Position numbers and translations under genes: made by a program. From contig NC_062234.1 of NCBI RefSeq assembly GCF_905475465.1, positions 11,245,001 to 11,309,000 on the forward strand: 64,000 bases of DNA, given 5' to 3'. Below are positions 26,401-38,113 of this stretch, piece by piece (positions within the stretch are counted from its first letter, which is position 1; every line of letters begins with the position of its first letter). The DNA comes from Pieris napi (lineage: Eukaryota > Arthropoda > Insecta > Lepidoptera > Pieridae). Under the pieces are notes generated by a model, which was given only the letters and a program-made list of their open reading frames with translations, was not told where the DNA came from and did not search any database.

Positions 26401-29400
26401 ACATTGTTTCGTATTTATTTAGCATACAATATCCTGTGTATGCTTTTTAAGATTTTTTTAAATAAGAAAACATTACAGACAAAGCACAAATACAAAATAT
26501 ATAAAATAAATAATAGTTTAAAAAACTAGAACACACGCTTTTAAAAAAAAAAATACTGGTATTATTGTGAAAAAGCGTGGGTTGCTCGATAGACGAAAAA
26601 TATGGCACAGAGCCATATGGTTTTTTTTAACTATTATTTATTTTTTAGTTAATCTAGTTAATAAAATAGTCATCGATCTTTGACAGGTGCGCAAAGTTTG
26701 AATTAAATCTGTCCGTTAAAAGTGGGTCAAAATCGAGTCCGAAGGAGTCGGTTACATACATACATACAGGTGAAGCTAATATAAAGCGTGTAAAAATATA
26801 CACAATTTATAATTACAGAAGTATCCTTGAAATGTTTCACAGACATGATTTTTTTATAAAAGATTGAGTAACAAAACTAAAATATAAATAAATACAATAC
26901 TACCCACGATGATGTTAAAACATAAATTTAGAGTACGCCACAAATATAAAAAAAATGTGTGTGTACGCGTTAGAATTCTTCTTAATTCTTCTGGTTAATC
27001 TTTGATAATTTTGTTTTTATCTTTTGCCTTATTCTACGTTTGTAGAAAAAACGACACTAACAATAGAAAAAAATTACTCTCATAATTTTTCTCTAACGCC
27101 CCAAAAGAAACCTTTAAAAAACTAAAATCTTGACTATAGCTAACTTCAGGGTGTCGGTTTTTTGTGACGCGCATCAAAAAAATTACTTTCATCAGTATAA
27201 CTTCAAACAATAAATAATAACGAAGAACCTAATTGTATGATCCGAGCTTAACTTTAACAGTAGACACAAACATTGTATTTTATTTAAAATATACTTAGAA
27301 AATACTTCAATAGAAAAAGATATATATTTAATTTAATTTTACTTTATTTCTTTACACTAGTGAAATGGCCGCGATAACGAGAAACAAGATGTGGGGCCTT
27401 GTGCCAAATTGACAGAGGAAATTGCGATGACGGCGGGCCAAACGTGGAGATAGAAAAAAAAAATTGGACGCTTTTACCTATTGGCTAAATATAACTGCTA
27501 TATTTTTATTACATATGAAACAAAATTAATCTATATTTTTATTGACGTGATCGATGAACGCCGGCTGCACGCACGAATAAACATGATTCATTGTCACGTT
27601 CCGCCTAAGCCGTGCAAGCGAGAGCGTTTGACTTGTGACGTATTTATCTCTCTTCCACTCCATTGGCCAATGTGTCCGAGTTAATGTGTCAATTGTTTTT
27701 AAAGTGTAGTGAAAAGCTAATGTGAATTTCATTGTTTATTACCACAACAATTGCAGCAAATAATTAGTCATTTATTCTTGCATTTTAAGATATAATCACA
27801 CGTATTTGTTCTTTACTTATTAAAAAAATATGACTAACGAGTAAATAAAATATGTTAATTTATCGAAAAGAAAAGTCCTTTGTATTACATTTTATTAAAG
27901 AAATTTTGAATATAAAGGGACCCTTATAGCGTTTGTCTTGGAATAGGAATATTGTACTCACAAACTGGACACCGGGCAGCGCATCGTCGGGGTCGGGGGT
28001 GGGTGTGCGTGGGCGCAGCACGGGAGGTGGCGAGGCGGGCGGAAGGCGAGGCGGGACGTCACCAGCCCACACGCGCCAATCGCCACCGAGCACTTGCGCA
28101 GATGACACGCCTGGTACTTGCTGCAGCAGACTCACGATGCTCGTGTACCCAAATCGTATTAAGTTCAACTCGCAGCCGTAACTCTGTCTGTGGAGTCACA
28201 TCACTTTTATAAACAGACTTAAAAAAAAGTTATCGGTTTGACCTGTAGTTTAATGTTAGAATTGGCTATTTATTTAACTAAATCAGATATATAAATAATT
28301 TTTAGTAGCCGCATGTATGTGAAAAAAGTACATAGACAGTGACTACTTAACTTAAAATAAGTGTATTAAAAGAACCCAATTTTATCTTATATTGAAAAGA
28401 ATGATGTGGTTACCTGTAACACTTCAATATGTCAGTAGCCCAGAGACCGTCTGGATTCTGCAAAACAATGGTGGCAACTTCATCCAACAATTTTTCCAGC
28501 TGCATTTGCTTGCTACTGCTACTACCTGAAGCACACAACTACACTACATACGACTGTAAAAAATGTGCAAAAGTACAGCCAACAATTGTTTACTAGATAA
28601 ATCAAACATTTGAAAATCTATACTGTATACAGTTTAAACAATGTAAATTTTAATATTAAAACATTTGTGTACATATTAATTTTTCTTAATAACAAAGTTT
28701 TTGCGGTCACACAACTAATGGCAGGACTGAGTAACAACTGCATTTAAAAAGTTGCATGCAAAGTACGCACTTGAAAGAGTGTCTCTTGCTGAATCATGTT
28801 CTGAGCAGATGGACACAGAATCATGCTGACTGTATCCACTGTGATGGCCCCTTGTGTATCTAATACTGTTGCTAACAGGTCTTTCATGTTCTACATGTTG
28901 TTGTTCCCTTTGTTTTGGAGTTATGTCAACCTTTAAAAATTGGTAATATGATAAAAACATTGTTTATATTATGAAGGAAGATGAGATTAGCCTTACCTAC
29001 CTTTTAAAAATTATCTATGTAAAATTAAAAAATAATATATGCTCAAGTGGTATAAAAGTCAGAATAATCAATATTAATATTTATAGTATCAGTGTAACAA
29101 TAATATCAGTCCTGTCATATTAGTGAACTTATTACTGTTATCATATTTATGCTTATTGTGACCAGATTTACGTAACATAGATCTAATAATATAGTCAAAC
29201 ATAAAGTGCATATAAGAAATTAATATATAAAAAAGAGTACAGTAATTCAGCTACATTTACTCAATAAATATTGTTTATAATTTTTATATTTTATTTCTCC
29301 CATATGCATTTTTATTTTTTTGTTAGCGATCCTATCAGCAACAGCAAGTTGCAGAACATTAAAGAGTTGACAGTTTGCTCTTGCTCTCATTTAAAATGAC

Positions 29401-30356
29401 TAAAAACTTCCAAATGAAAATACAGATTTTTTGTAACTGGTCAAATATAGAATTTAACAGGCAATTCAGCTGAATAAAAGGGGCCTGAACAAAAGATCTA
29501 ATCTAGTGTGTAGAATATATCAAAAGATTGGTATATTCTACATACTATTTTTTAAAAACAACACCATCCCTATATGAGAACATTTTAAATGAACAACACT
29601 TTAATTTAAGTATTACTTACCACTCCATTATGCATGCTCTGTCCTGGGTTCTCTTTTGTATTATTAACATTTTGATTGCTGACCCCAATTCTTGGAGGTG
29701 ATGTATTACTTCCAACATATTTTTTTGGAAAAGTCTTAACAATAAGATTAGACTCACTATTTAATGATGTGACTGTTGATTTCATAACACTTCTTCTTTT
29801 CCCTTTACTGAAACAATAAAATATTTTATAGTTTAGTCTATCCTTCTTCAATTTATTAATTTACTGAACAAGTCAATAATAACGATATGAACGATGAACA
29901 AGTAATACAATAACAGTACTTACTACTTAGTATTATTAGACTTTTGTTTCTGTACCAATCTATCAATATGCTTTATTGACTCTGGCACTATTAGTGTTAA
30001 AATTGGATTATTTGTTGTTCCCTGGAACTGTAATAAATCCATTTCATTAAAAAAAAATTTCTTTGAAACAATATATAACTACAATATACATAGTTTGATA
30101 TTGATTGACCCTTTCTATTATTATTTTCAACACGAAAATGTAGGTAGGTACAAATTGGTAAACTTACTAAGAAAGAGTCACTACATCGCTCTTTTAAAAA
30201 TTCCATGGGATCGCGATGTCCAAATTTATGTATAGGCAGTGGAGTACCAATCATTTCCTTATAATCACGTAATAAAGCCCGTACATCTACTTGTACGGGT
30301 GAGGATACGACAAGGGAACGAAGAACTGTTTTTAGTTTATCTAGTTCCTCTTCCAT
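23437..30356 (-). CDS. TDRD5: LOTUS and Tudor domain protein (TDRD5/Tejas-like)
   Basis: There are eleven coding exons: 30356-30168, 30027-29924, 29807-29621, 28930-28771, 28525-28414, 28187-27962, 26386-26199, 26126-25985, 24980-24756, 24354-24244 and 24012-23437. They give 739 residues with every phase matching. Two LOTUS (OST-HTH) winged-helix domains lie at about 1-90 (VRALLRDYKEMIG, HKFGHRDPMEFL) and 218-300 (GLWATDILKCYRQSYG, NLIRFGYTSIVSLL). One extended Tudor domain lies at about 330-550, with the core VRHVDYGTVE at 437-446 including the aromatic-cage Tyr. The C-terminal 190 residues are acidic and Pro-rich. Family members bind Vasa-type helicases through LOTUS and dimethyl-arginine through Tudor, in germ granules of the piRNA pathway. 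One Tudor domain favours TDRD5/Tejas over TDRD7/Tapas. It starts 426 bp from NDUFS3, divergently. Confidence 0.88.
24533..24630 (-). pseudogene. 5'-truncated 5S rRNA sequence
   Basis: Read on the minus strand this is the 3' four-fifths of insect 5S rRNA: ggttctcgtccgatcaccga, aagttaagcaacgtcggg, agtacttggatgggtgaccg, cctgggaaacacc, then gatgttggg followed by a T run. The internal control region (A box, intermediate element, C box) and the terminator are kept. The first 20-25 nt are replaced by unrelated AT-rich DNA, so helix I cannot form. It lies in intron 9 of the LOTUS-Tudor gene in the same orientation, and is probably a pseudogene or part of a 5S-derived SINE. Confidence 0.85.
25182..25393. 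repeat. Second copy of the 92-bp-unit dispersed repeat
   Basis: This region matches 21957-22170 along its length (gttcctgggtcatcRSggtg, cgcgtataacaatag, gagagtgcctacgtctSgct, ctatactctcgggg), then breaks off after ctatgaaacgaat. It holds one complete unit and the start of a second. It lies in intron 8 of the LOTUS-Tudor gene. Confidence 0.65.
25617..25653. repeat. 13-bp perfect inverted repeat
   Basis: GACCAATGTAGTA at 25617-25629 pairs perfectly with TACTACATTGGTC at 25641-25653 across an 11-nt loop. It is in intron 8 of the LOTUS-Tudor gene. Role unknown. Confidence 0.6.
26500..26650. mobile_element. Foldback MITE, copy 2, deleted and with inverted loop
   Basis: It keeps the outer left arm (taaataatagtttaaaaaac, cacgctttta) and the outer right arm (ttttaactattatttatttt). 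The inner arms are deleted. Its loop reads ggttgctcgatagacga and then tatggcacagagc, the reverse complement of the loop in copy 1 at 22367-22651. It lies in intron 6 of the LOTUS-Tudor gene. Confidence 0.7.
26950..27215. repeat. Dispersed repeat, copy A
   Basis: It shares several blocks in the same order with 63660-63930: cgcgttagaat, cgtttgtagaaaaaacgaca, ctaacaatagaaaaa, then gactatagctRacttcaggg, tgtcggttt and gcgccaaaagaa-like stretches. The class is not recognised. It lies in intron 6 of the LOTUS-Tudor gene. Confidence 0.55.
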
Positions 30357-30782
30357 TTTCAGTTGTTGTTGTTGTTGGCAGTGGTAATGGGGAGGTATGG
30401 AGGAAGGGTCAACAGTGCATTGTATTTTAAGTATTTGTGGTACTGAATATTATTGGAAATAGGAAGCTACAACGCTGTTTTAGCTTAATCTTAATTTTTA
30501 AAGTCAAGCATAAAAAGTCTCTCGATTAACGATTTCAGGCTATGCAAGTTTGCGTTTTTATTTTTGAATATTTTAATTGAAAAGACATTTGTGGCTTGAC
30601 ATTTGACAATGACTAATGTCAACTAACATTTCGAATGGTTAAAAATGGCACTAATGTACTTTGAGACTTGAGTTTGAGTAATGGCCAATAACATTTTCCT
30701 TATAGACAGTACTCACAGTTGTAGTTGAAAGTGATTGAAATTTGAAAACGAGCAATTACGTAATAATAAGAAAGCCATCGAA
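30357..30782. promoter_or_regulatory. Bidirectional spacer between TDRD5 and NDUFS3
   Basis: These 426 bp separate the two divergent start codons and must contain both 5' UTRs and promoters, unless upstream noncoding exons exist. A run of gttgttgttgtt-type repeats lies near 30364-30375. No TATA box was evident at a convincing distance. The 5' part of any untranslated exon cannot be placed from sequence. Confidence 0.6.
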
Positions 30783-31571
30783 ATGTCTCTTATATTCAAA
30801 CGAACGATTGATTTTACTCGTAATCTTGGGCGGACGATACTTAGTAACCAACACTATCCAGTGACCCAGCGCATTGCCTTTAAATCTGACCAAACACCGC
30901 AAATTGAATCTCGTCCCACTGTTGCAAAATTAGATCCACTTCAAAAGTCTCAACTGATCGATTTTGGGAAATACGTGTCTGATTGTTTACCAAAGTACGT
31001 ACAAAAAGTTCAAATCACATCCGGTAATGAGTTGGAAGTACTTATTCCTCCAGATGGAGTCATTCCCGTTCTTCAATTTTTAAAAGACCACCACAGTGCA
31101 CAATTTGCGAGCTTGGTAGACATAGCGGGGATGGACGTGCCCAGTCGGGTTAATCGATTTGAGATTATCTACAATTTATTGTCTCTGCGTTACAATGCTA
31201 GGATTCGGGTAAAGACCTACACGGATGAACTGACACCTATAGATTCTGCTTGTGAAGTGTTCAAAGCTGCAAACTGGTACGAAAGGGAAATCTGGGATAT
31301 GTATGGAGTTTTCTTTGCGAATCATCCAGATTTAAGAAGAATTCTAACTGATTATGGATTTGAAGGCCATCCATTCAGAAAAGATTTCCCCCTAAGTGGT
31401 TATGTAGAACTGCGTTATGATGATGAACAAAAGCGTGTTGTTGTGGAACCCTTAGAATTGGCTCAGGAATTCCGAAGATTTGAGCTAAGTGCTCCTTGGG
31501 AACAGTTTCCAAACTTTAGAGGAAATCCCGTTGAAGAAGTTGCCTCCACAGCAGAACCTAAGAAAGAATAA
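30783..31571 (+). CDS. NDUFS3: NADH dehydrogenase iron-sulfur protein 3 (30 kDa subunit)
   Basis: This is a core subunit of the mitochondrial complex I hydrophilic arm, imported into the matrix and needed to assemble the Q module. The 262-residue product has a basic, Ser/Thr-rich presequence (about residues 1-35, MSLIFKRTIDF). The NuoC fold follows, and the family signature YEREIWDMYGVFF at 166-178 is followed by HPDLRRILTDYGFEGHPFRKDFP-type residues 181-203. Length matches insect and mammalian homologues (about 260-265). ATG 30783 is used. The frame is open for 16 codons upstream but without another ATG. The gene has no intron, while its neighbours have seven to twelve exons. An AATAAA lies 34 nt after the stop. 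The 3' end faces Cactin, 354 bp away. Confidence 0.95.
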   Translation: MSLIFKRTIDFTRNLGRTILSNQHYPVTQRIAFKSDQTPQIESRPTVAKLDPLQKSQLIDFGKYVSDCLPKYVQKVQITSGNELEVLIPPDGVIPVLQFLKDHHSAQFASLVDIAGMDVPSRVNRFEIIYNLLSLRYNARIRVKTYTDELTPIDSACEVFKAANWYEREIWDMYGVFFANHPDLRRILTDYGFEGHPFRKDFPLSGYVELRYDDEQKRVVVEPLELAQEFRRFELSAPWEQFPNFRGNPVEEVASTAEPKKE

Positions 31572-31604
31572 ACTTATGGTTCATTATTTTCTTTCAAATT
31601 CTTT

Positions 31605-31610
31605 AATAAA
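31605..31610 (+). terminator. Polyadenylation signal of NDUFS3
   Basis: A canonical AATAAA lies 34 nt after the NDUFS3 stop. Another AATAAA overlaps the stop codon itself at 31567-31572. Confidence 0.55.
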
Positions 31611-31925
31611 ATTAAAACTGTATTTATTCAACATAATAGTAACAATTTACAAGAAAAGTTATGTGCATAGGTAAATAAATCGAGTTGAGAAAAGTTCATT
31701 GAATTTTTATTCTAAACTAAGCTGCTCTGTTGAAAGCACATTTCATTGTTGATTAGCAGTTGGGATCCTAGGTTTTCTAATATATTTTATCATCCCCATT
31801 ATCCCTGGCAAAAATATCTACACTTGGACCTTTAAGACATAATCAATCTGGTCTATTATTATCAATGCTATTTTATATATTCAAGGGCTCAAAATAAAAC
31901 AAAACTTAACTTAAATGTTTATTAT

Positions 31926-34900
31926 CTAACGTCTGTATCTATATCGCTTGAAGTGAAACCAAAGCTGAAAAATATTGTTGTGAAAATGACAACGAAAGCC
32001 TCTCTTGTAGGAGTACTCCCATTCTCTATTTACAATCTTGAAGGCAATGTCCTCGTATGGGGGGCCTGCATGGAATCGCAGCACAGCAAATTCTGGGTTA
32101 TCCGCACATGGTTTCTATTAAAGATAAATAAAGAGTTGTTTTAAAATTAATATTAACATTTTATAGTAGGCCTGTATGTCTGGTAACAGATGGATGAGAT
32201 GAATTAGTCATTTAGTTCACACTAGCAGCTATTAGAGATTACTTAAGACTTTTTATGTTTGAAGAGAGAGTTTAAATGTACCCAAAATAATAATGTATCA
32301 TTTTAAATAAATAGGGCTTTTGATTAAATATGTCTATTGTCTATATTAAGCATTAACACTTGTTGTATCACCTACAATTTTAATTTAATTGCAATAATTC
32401 CCAATATAAAACCTGTTCTATAAATAGCGTCGATCAATGATAATTTTCTTACAATTTAAATGATTTTCCTGACATCTAATTTTGTAAAAACATTAAGCTA
32501 TGTTTGCATGAAAATCCAGTAGTTTATGTTTGTAATACTATCAAATCCTTGGTAATTTAAGCAATCTTATTAGTTTTTTAAGCCAATAATAAAATACATA
32601 CAGATTAATTTATCTTACCAACGAGAACTGGGGTGTAGAGTTGTTATCAATGAGGTCAGGATAGAAAATGTTAAACTTGTAGCCCTGCACAATCTTGGGA
32701 GGCGGGTTGTCCATGTCATAGTGAGTCTGGTTGTACTTGTTCCACTCGAAGCCCGTGTGCACTCTGAAATACAACACATTAAAATATACACCCTAAAAGG
32801 AATATGTTTACTTCTGGCTATAAGTTAAAAAAAAAATTCGTGTTTGAGATTCGTGCACAAAAGTTATCACACAGAAAAGATGTTTTATTTTGACTGACCT
32901 GTTGAAGTAGCGGGGTTTACGGGGACGGTACTTATCCGCCCATAGATAGGGCTGGTCGGGCAGCACTTGTTCCACGCTGAACTGCGCTCCAGCACTCGCC
33001 GCGTCTTCACCAGCTGCCGCGTCCATTGCACGTCGAGCCGCAGCTTCTAGTGCACCTGGACCAGCTGCACTACTTTCCGCAACTACCGCCTGAAAAACGA
33101 CCGTTTTACTGAGTATAGTCAATATTTTTGACAATTAACAGCTTAGAAATAAGAAACAACAAGTAGTTATGGATTCATACGCAAAATTAGCATATGACAT
33201 AAACTACATATTATATTACTTATTCATATAATATATACAATATTATTAAACTTGACAATGTTTAAAGAAAATCCGTAAAATTTTAAACACCGTTAGATTG
33301 TAATCTATCTCGCGAGATTATGAACTGTCGAAAGATTGTGAACCTCAAAGCACTGCTTACAATTTAACGTATTACTATTCGGTAGGTAACAACTTTTTAA
33401 AAAAATGGGTTTTATATAATACCTTTGGCGTCGTGAGCGCAGCGCGTAAATATGCAAGTCGGTTGGCGTCATCAACAGGTTCCGTGAGCATCGTGCCTGG
33501 CTCCAGCGTGGCGGAATCTAATGGTGGCGGAGAGTAACGCCCACGAAGATACTCGCGCACTCCCCATGCGTCGTCACCTTCTGCTTCTGCTTCAGGCTCA
33601 GCCGCCTCACCATCAGGCGCCTCAGCCTTTTCTTGCCGAGGCTCCTCCTCGTGCTTTACTTCCGGTTGCACTTCCGCAGGTTCCTTGGTGTCAACGGCCT
33701 GGTCGGACGGACGCACACCCTGCTCTGTCTTGAGCATGTGCAGCTTGCGACGCAAATTGAGCTGGTGTCGGTCGCGAAGACGCGCTCGCGCCATGTGAGC
33801 TAAATTTAAGTTTACATATATTTTTCATAAAATAAGGATTAATGTTACTAACGACTGTTATTGTTATAGTAGGTTCGGAAGTAATATAACATAACATGAA
33901 AAATGACTCGGTGGAAATTTTCAGGAACTCCATGGAGAACTTTTGCCAAGTCGTTTTTATAGAATAGCGGGCAAACGGGCAAGAGGCTCATCTGATGTTA
34001 AGTGATACCGCCGCGCATGGACACTCTCAATGCCAGAGGCCTCGCAAATGCGTTGCCGTGGTACGCTCTTTACTTAAAGGACCCTAAGTCGAATTGGTTC
34101 GGAAATACTTCAGTGGGCAGCTGGTTCCACAAAGTGTTGGTGCGTGGCAAAAGCCTTGAATAACGCTCAGTTGTGGAACGGCGGACGTCGAGTTGATACG
34201 GGTGGAATTTCGTATTCTGCCTCAACGTCCGATGATGAAACTCAGCTGCAGGTATTAATCCGAACAACTCCTCTGAACACTCTCCATGGTAAATGCGGTA
34301 GAAGATGCAGAGTGAACCCACATCTCTACGCAACTAACTCTGCAGTCTTATACTATTATGTATTTACTTTTGCTTTGTTATATTCCTACCGAATTGCTAT
34401 TTATGCATTTACATTATTTTTTGTATATTTGCGGACGCTTGGCGGACCCGTGCGCCTTCTTCTATACAAAGAATCCAGGGATTTGTTTGCCGCGGGCTAC
34501 TCGATTGCGAGGAAGTAGCATTGATCTCTTTAGCACTCCACCTTCTTAAGTTCTCATGTCATTTACACACGTGTATATATTATTTATTCCAAAATTTACA
34601 ATTGTTTGATTGTCTTTATTTTAACATGTAAGGGGTAACCCAAAAAGTTTAATTTAGCGACCAGAAACTCCAGGACAGATTTCTTTCGACACAGCTATAA
34701 CCATAGCAGACAACAATTTAAGTTTTTAATAAAAAAAAATTAGGTTAAATGTTATAAATGGGAATATGCGGTATATTAATGTTTAAATAACTTTATTATA
34801 TAATTAAGCTGATAAGGAGAATAACATTAAATTTGAAAGTAAAGGCGCAAATGGCAAGAAATACGTTATCCTAAAATAATTATTAAATTAAGCATCTCCA

Positions 34901-37822
34901 ATTACCTTTAAGCTGGGCAAGTAAAGTCTCCCAGTACCCAACATCTACACCAGTGCAACGCGCCGACAGCTTCTGGGCAATTTGTTGCTGTAGCGCTTCC
35001 AGCTGCGCACCCGATTTGCCCTTAAATATCTGCCAAGCATCCATTCTTTAAATAAATTTTACGATTTCTTTTTGATAATTACTTTTTAGTTATTAGTTTG
35101 TGATTGTTTACGTTTTTTGCTCAAAAGAGGTGCTAGGTAATAATTATAAAGTAAAACATCAATAGTTATAACAACACAGCAAATGCCCTTCATACCTGCT
35201 GCACGTCTCCTGCGACGGCGGTGTGTACGCCATCACGGGCAGCGCGCGGTTCAGCTTGCCTTCGAAGTTGGCCCAGCTCCGCTGCCACGATGGTCTCGAC
35301 ATCCTCCCAATAACTGAGGGACTCCGCTTGCTCGAGCTCCTTGTACACCTTGATGTCTTCCAAAAGGTCTTCTAGGTCTGCAGCCTGTAGTCCGTTGAGG
35401 TACGTGTAGGGCTCGTGCATCTCTAGGGCGTCTACACACTGCTCCGAGCTTACATACCAAGCCAACAGATCAATCGGCTTCGCTGTAACAACAACCCTGT
35501 TTCAAAATATATCTTCAAAAAGGGAGAGGACCTGGAATAGTATAATAAATAGAAAACAGGGAAATATTGGAAAATAATTGTAATGATGCAAGACAAGTCG
35601 AAGAATTTGAAGGAGGCTTGCATTCCTTTGTGTATGTTAGGACTGCCAAAGTTATAAAAATAGATAAGAACATAATAAATTAAGTATCAGAATATCTATA
35701 TTTAGGTCAACTGATATTCAACCACGATTCAAAATAACGGAAATCGACAGAAGTATTAAAAATGCATGGAGATATTGGTCCCTAAAATAAGTTATTAAAA
35801 ACAGTAAAACAAGCATGCACATCAAGACAAAACAAAACACATCAACAGTGTTGAAAAGTTCTCTCTTGTTCCTCAATTCTCACATACGGCTGCCAAACAT
35901 GGTCACTTACTTAATTATAACACTATGGCAACCAAGAGGCCAAAAAAGAAAAAGAGGTAGGCCATTTAAAGTATCGGCCAATTAAATGATTGAAATGGCT
36001 GGGATGGCTAAGACCTGGACGAGATTGGTATACAACTAGGAAAAATGGAGTACAATGGGGGAGGCATTTACCCGTAGACACACAGAATCGGTTGTCCTAG
36101 ATTAAGAAAAAAATAACTATTATGTGTTTATTATGTATTTCTGATATAAGGCTATAAATAAATTCACTCCTTTGTAGGTTGATTACTAGTATTTAGTAAC
36201 ATAAACTTAATTAAATTTATATTGCATATATTGCAAGTCATCTTTTTCCTAAAGAGCACATTTAAGCAATTTACAATACCAATTTACGGTACAATTTACG
36301 TACCTCGTCCGTCACGGATCCGTATCTGTGATCGTAGACGAGCCTGTTGCAAATGGAAGGCGTCTTCCTGTCGCGCCCAACTATCGAATTGGGCAGCCTC
36401 ACGTGCACGAGCGGCCGCAGCTGTCTCTGCTTCACGTGCTACACGTTCAGCTTCGCGTTCTAGTCGACGCTGCTTTACCTGCACAAAGTTCAAATTCAAA
36501 ACAGTTTAATAGCTAAAAATCTCAAAAACATTGAGTGAACTTTTTAATGTGGAAACTAACTACAAAATACACTTTACACAAGCTCAGCGAGTACAATAAT
36601 AATAAACACCTACAATACCATGATGGCAATATTATTAGTATATGTAATGGATATAGTTATTTTTATGTTAAATGGATATAAACAAAAATGAATCTTTTTG
36701 TTGTTTTTATGGAAAATTGTACTATCTTATATTATATTGTATACAAAATCTTATATTATATGTATTGTATACTATAGATAGTATACTTTATATTCTAGAA
36801 GTGGTGCAAGGCTAACTCAATAATTGTGAGATAGATTATTTACCAAAATTGATGAGAGCCTAGACACAGACTATCATTGTGAATTCTGGTAACTTTTAGA
36901 TATAAGTTTGTTTCAAAATACCTTTTCCAATTCTATTTTATTTTCTAATTGTTTTTGTCTGTTAAAAGCTTCTAATTCTTCACGGGAAACTGTTTTGACA
37001 CCTTCTTTAGCCAGTTTCTTACTCCAGACAAATGTGTTGGTGAGAGCTGAGTCACCAAAGGGATTGTCCTGATTAGTATAACACTGATATTCGTTGTCCC
37101 ACCCCATTCTCTCCCTTCTCTTGCGTTCTTTCTCTTGTTTTTCTTTTAAGCGTCTTGCCCTGGTAAACACAGAGTATATTTATATAAGTTGGAACTTATA
37201 TAATGATTTTGTTTCAGAAATAAGAAACCCAAGTTATACTTCACTATTGCTCTAGGTATGTATGCTATCTTTATTTATTTATTAGTTTTAAAAATACCAT
37301 CTACACTACAACACTTGCCAGCTACTTCATTAAGAATTAACAAAAAAGGAAAATCTCAGGGTTCTTTAGAAGTGTATACAAATTTTATATTGCAAGAAAC
37401 AGTGACCATTCATATGCTTACCTCTTTTCTTCAGGAGTTTCATTTGCTTTCATAAGTTCTTTTTGTTTTCGTTTTTCTTCTTTTATTCGCATTCTTTCAG
37501 CTTGAAGCCTTTGCAGTAACTTTAGTTCATCATTATCACTATCACTTGATGAACTTGAAGTACTACTTTCTCGATCCCTTTTCTTTTTCTTGTGTTTACT
37601 TTTCTTCTCTCGACTTTTGGACCTATATTTGGATTTCCGCGATTTGGAAGTTGACCTATCTCTACTGTTTACTCTATCGTCATGTCTACGGCTTATGGAT
37701 TTACTTCTAGATCTATCATATCTTGCTACAGAACTTCTTGAGGCCCTATAATATAATTAATATGTTGTTGTAGTTGTTTTCATTAACAATATTAATAGAA
37801 TATAAGTTAATAATACTTACAT
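31926..37822 (-). CDS. cactin: Cactin, spliceosome-associated protein
   Basis: Coding parts are AT at 37822-37821, then exons 37745-37422, 37159-36922, 36478-36304, 35482-35196, 35029-34906, 33799-33423, 33089-32899, 32763-32619 and 32114-31926. They give 683 residues with all phases matching. The N-terminus (2-90) is an Arg/Ser/Lys-rich SR-like region. Next come a charged coiled coil (about 100-245) and the conserved middle (EMHEPYTYLNGL, DLEDLLEDIKVYKELEQ). After an acidic linker, the CactinC domain runs from AQFSVEQ (about 540) through YLWADKYRPRKPRYFNR and FHAGPPYEDIAFKIVNREWE to the terminal FKRYRYRR. Cactin joins the spliceosomal C complex, and in Drosophila it was found through Cactus/IkB. 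The start codon is split by a 75-bp intron. Confidence 0.93.
33960..34333 (-). pseudogene. LINE reverse-transcriptase C-terminal remnant
   Basis: The minus strand encodes RRDVGSLCIFYRIYHGECSE, then FGLIPAAEFHHRT, and LPRTNTLWNQLP followed by DLGSFK. This is the C-terminal end of a widespread lepidopteran Jockey-like non-LTR retrotransposon. A stop lies just upstream (L-Q-S-stop) and another follows FK, so it is dead. It sits in intron 6 of Cactin in the same orientation. Confidence 0.85.
35690..36110 (+). pseudogene. Degenerate RTE-like reverse transcriptase end
   Basis: On the plus strand, broken frames give recognisable pieces of the C-terminal end of an endonuclease-reverse transcriptase: a NAWRYWSLK-like piece at about 35770, LTYGCQTWSLT at about 35880, a KRKRGRPFK run at about 35945, then TWTRLVYN and EKWSTMGEAFTRRHTES at 36010-36095. 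Several stops and shifts separate them. It is inserted antisense in intron 4 of Cactin. Confidence 0.75.
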
Positions 37823-38113
37823 TAAAGTCGATGTATTTTAAAAGGATATAATTTCAAATAAGAGCAAAACTTTAAAATTATAAACTGGCCAGCCTGGTCG
37901 ATTTAATAGGATGTATTGTAAAAGGTTTATAAGTATTTCACAAAAAACAGGATACAGGATATTACTTTTTAAACAATTCCTTAATCATAATATCGTAAAA
38001 AAAAGCATCAGTACATTATCTGAATAATGTCGTTTAAAGAAAATAGAAATTAGAGTTGTGATTTCTGATGCAAGCAGCAAGATCAAAATAGAGCACTCAG
38101 CACAGATTAAGTA

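Noticed and set aside
34144..34518. Plus-strand 124-codon ORF
   Set aside because: Its first half is antisense to a LINE reverse-transcriptase tail and the rest is unremarkable.
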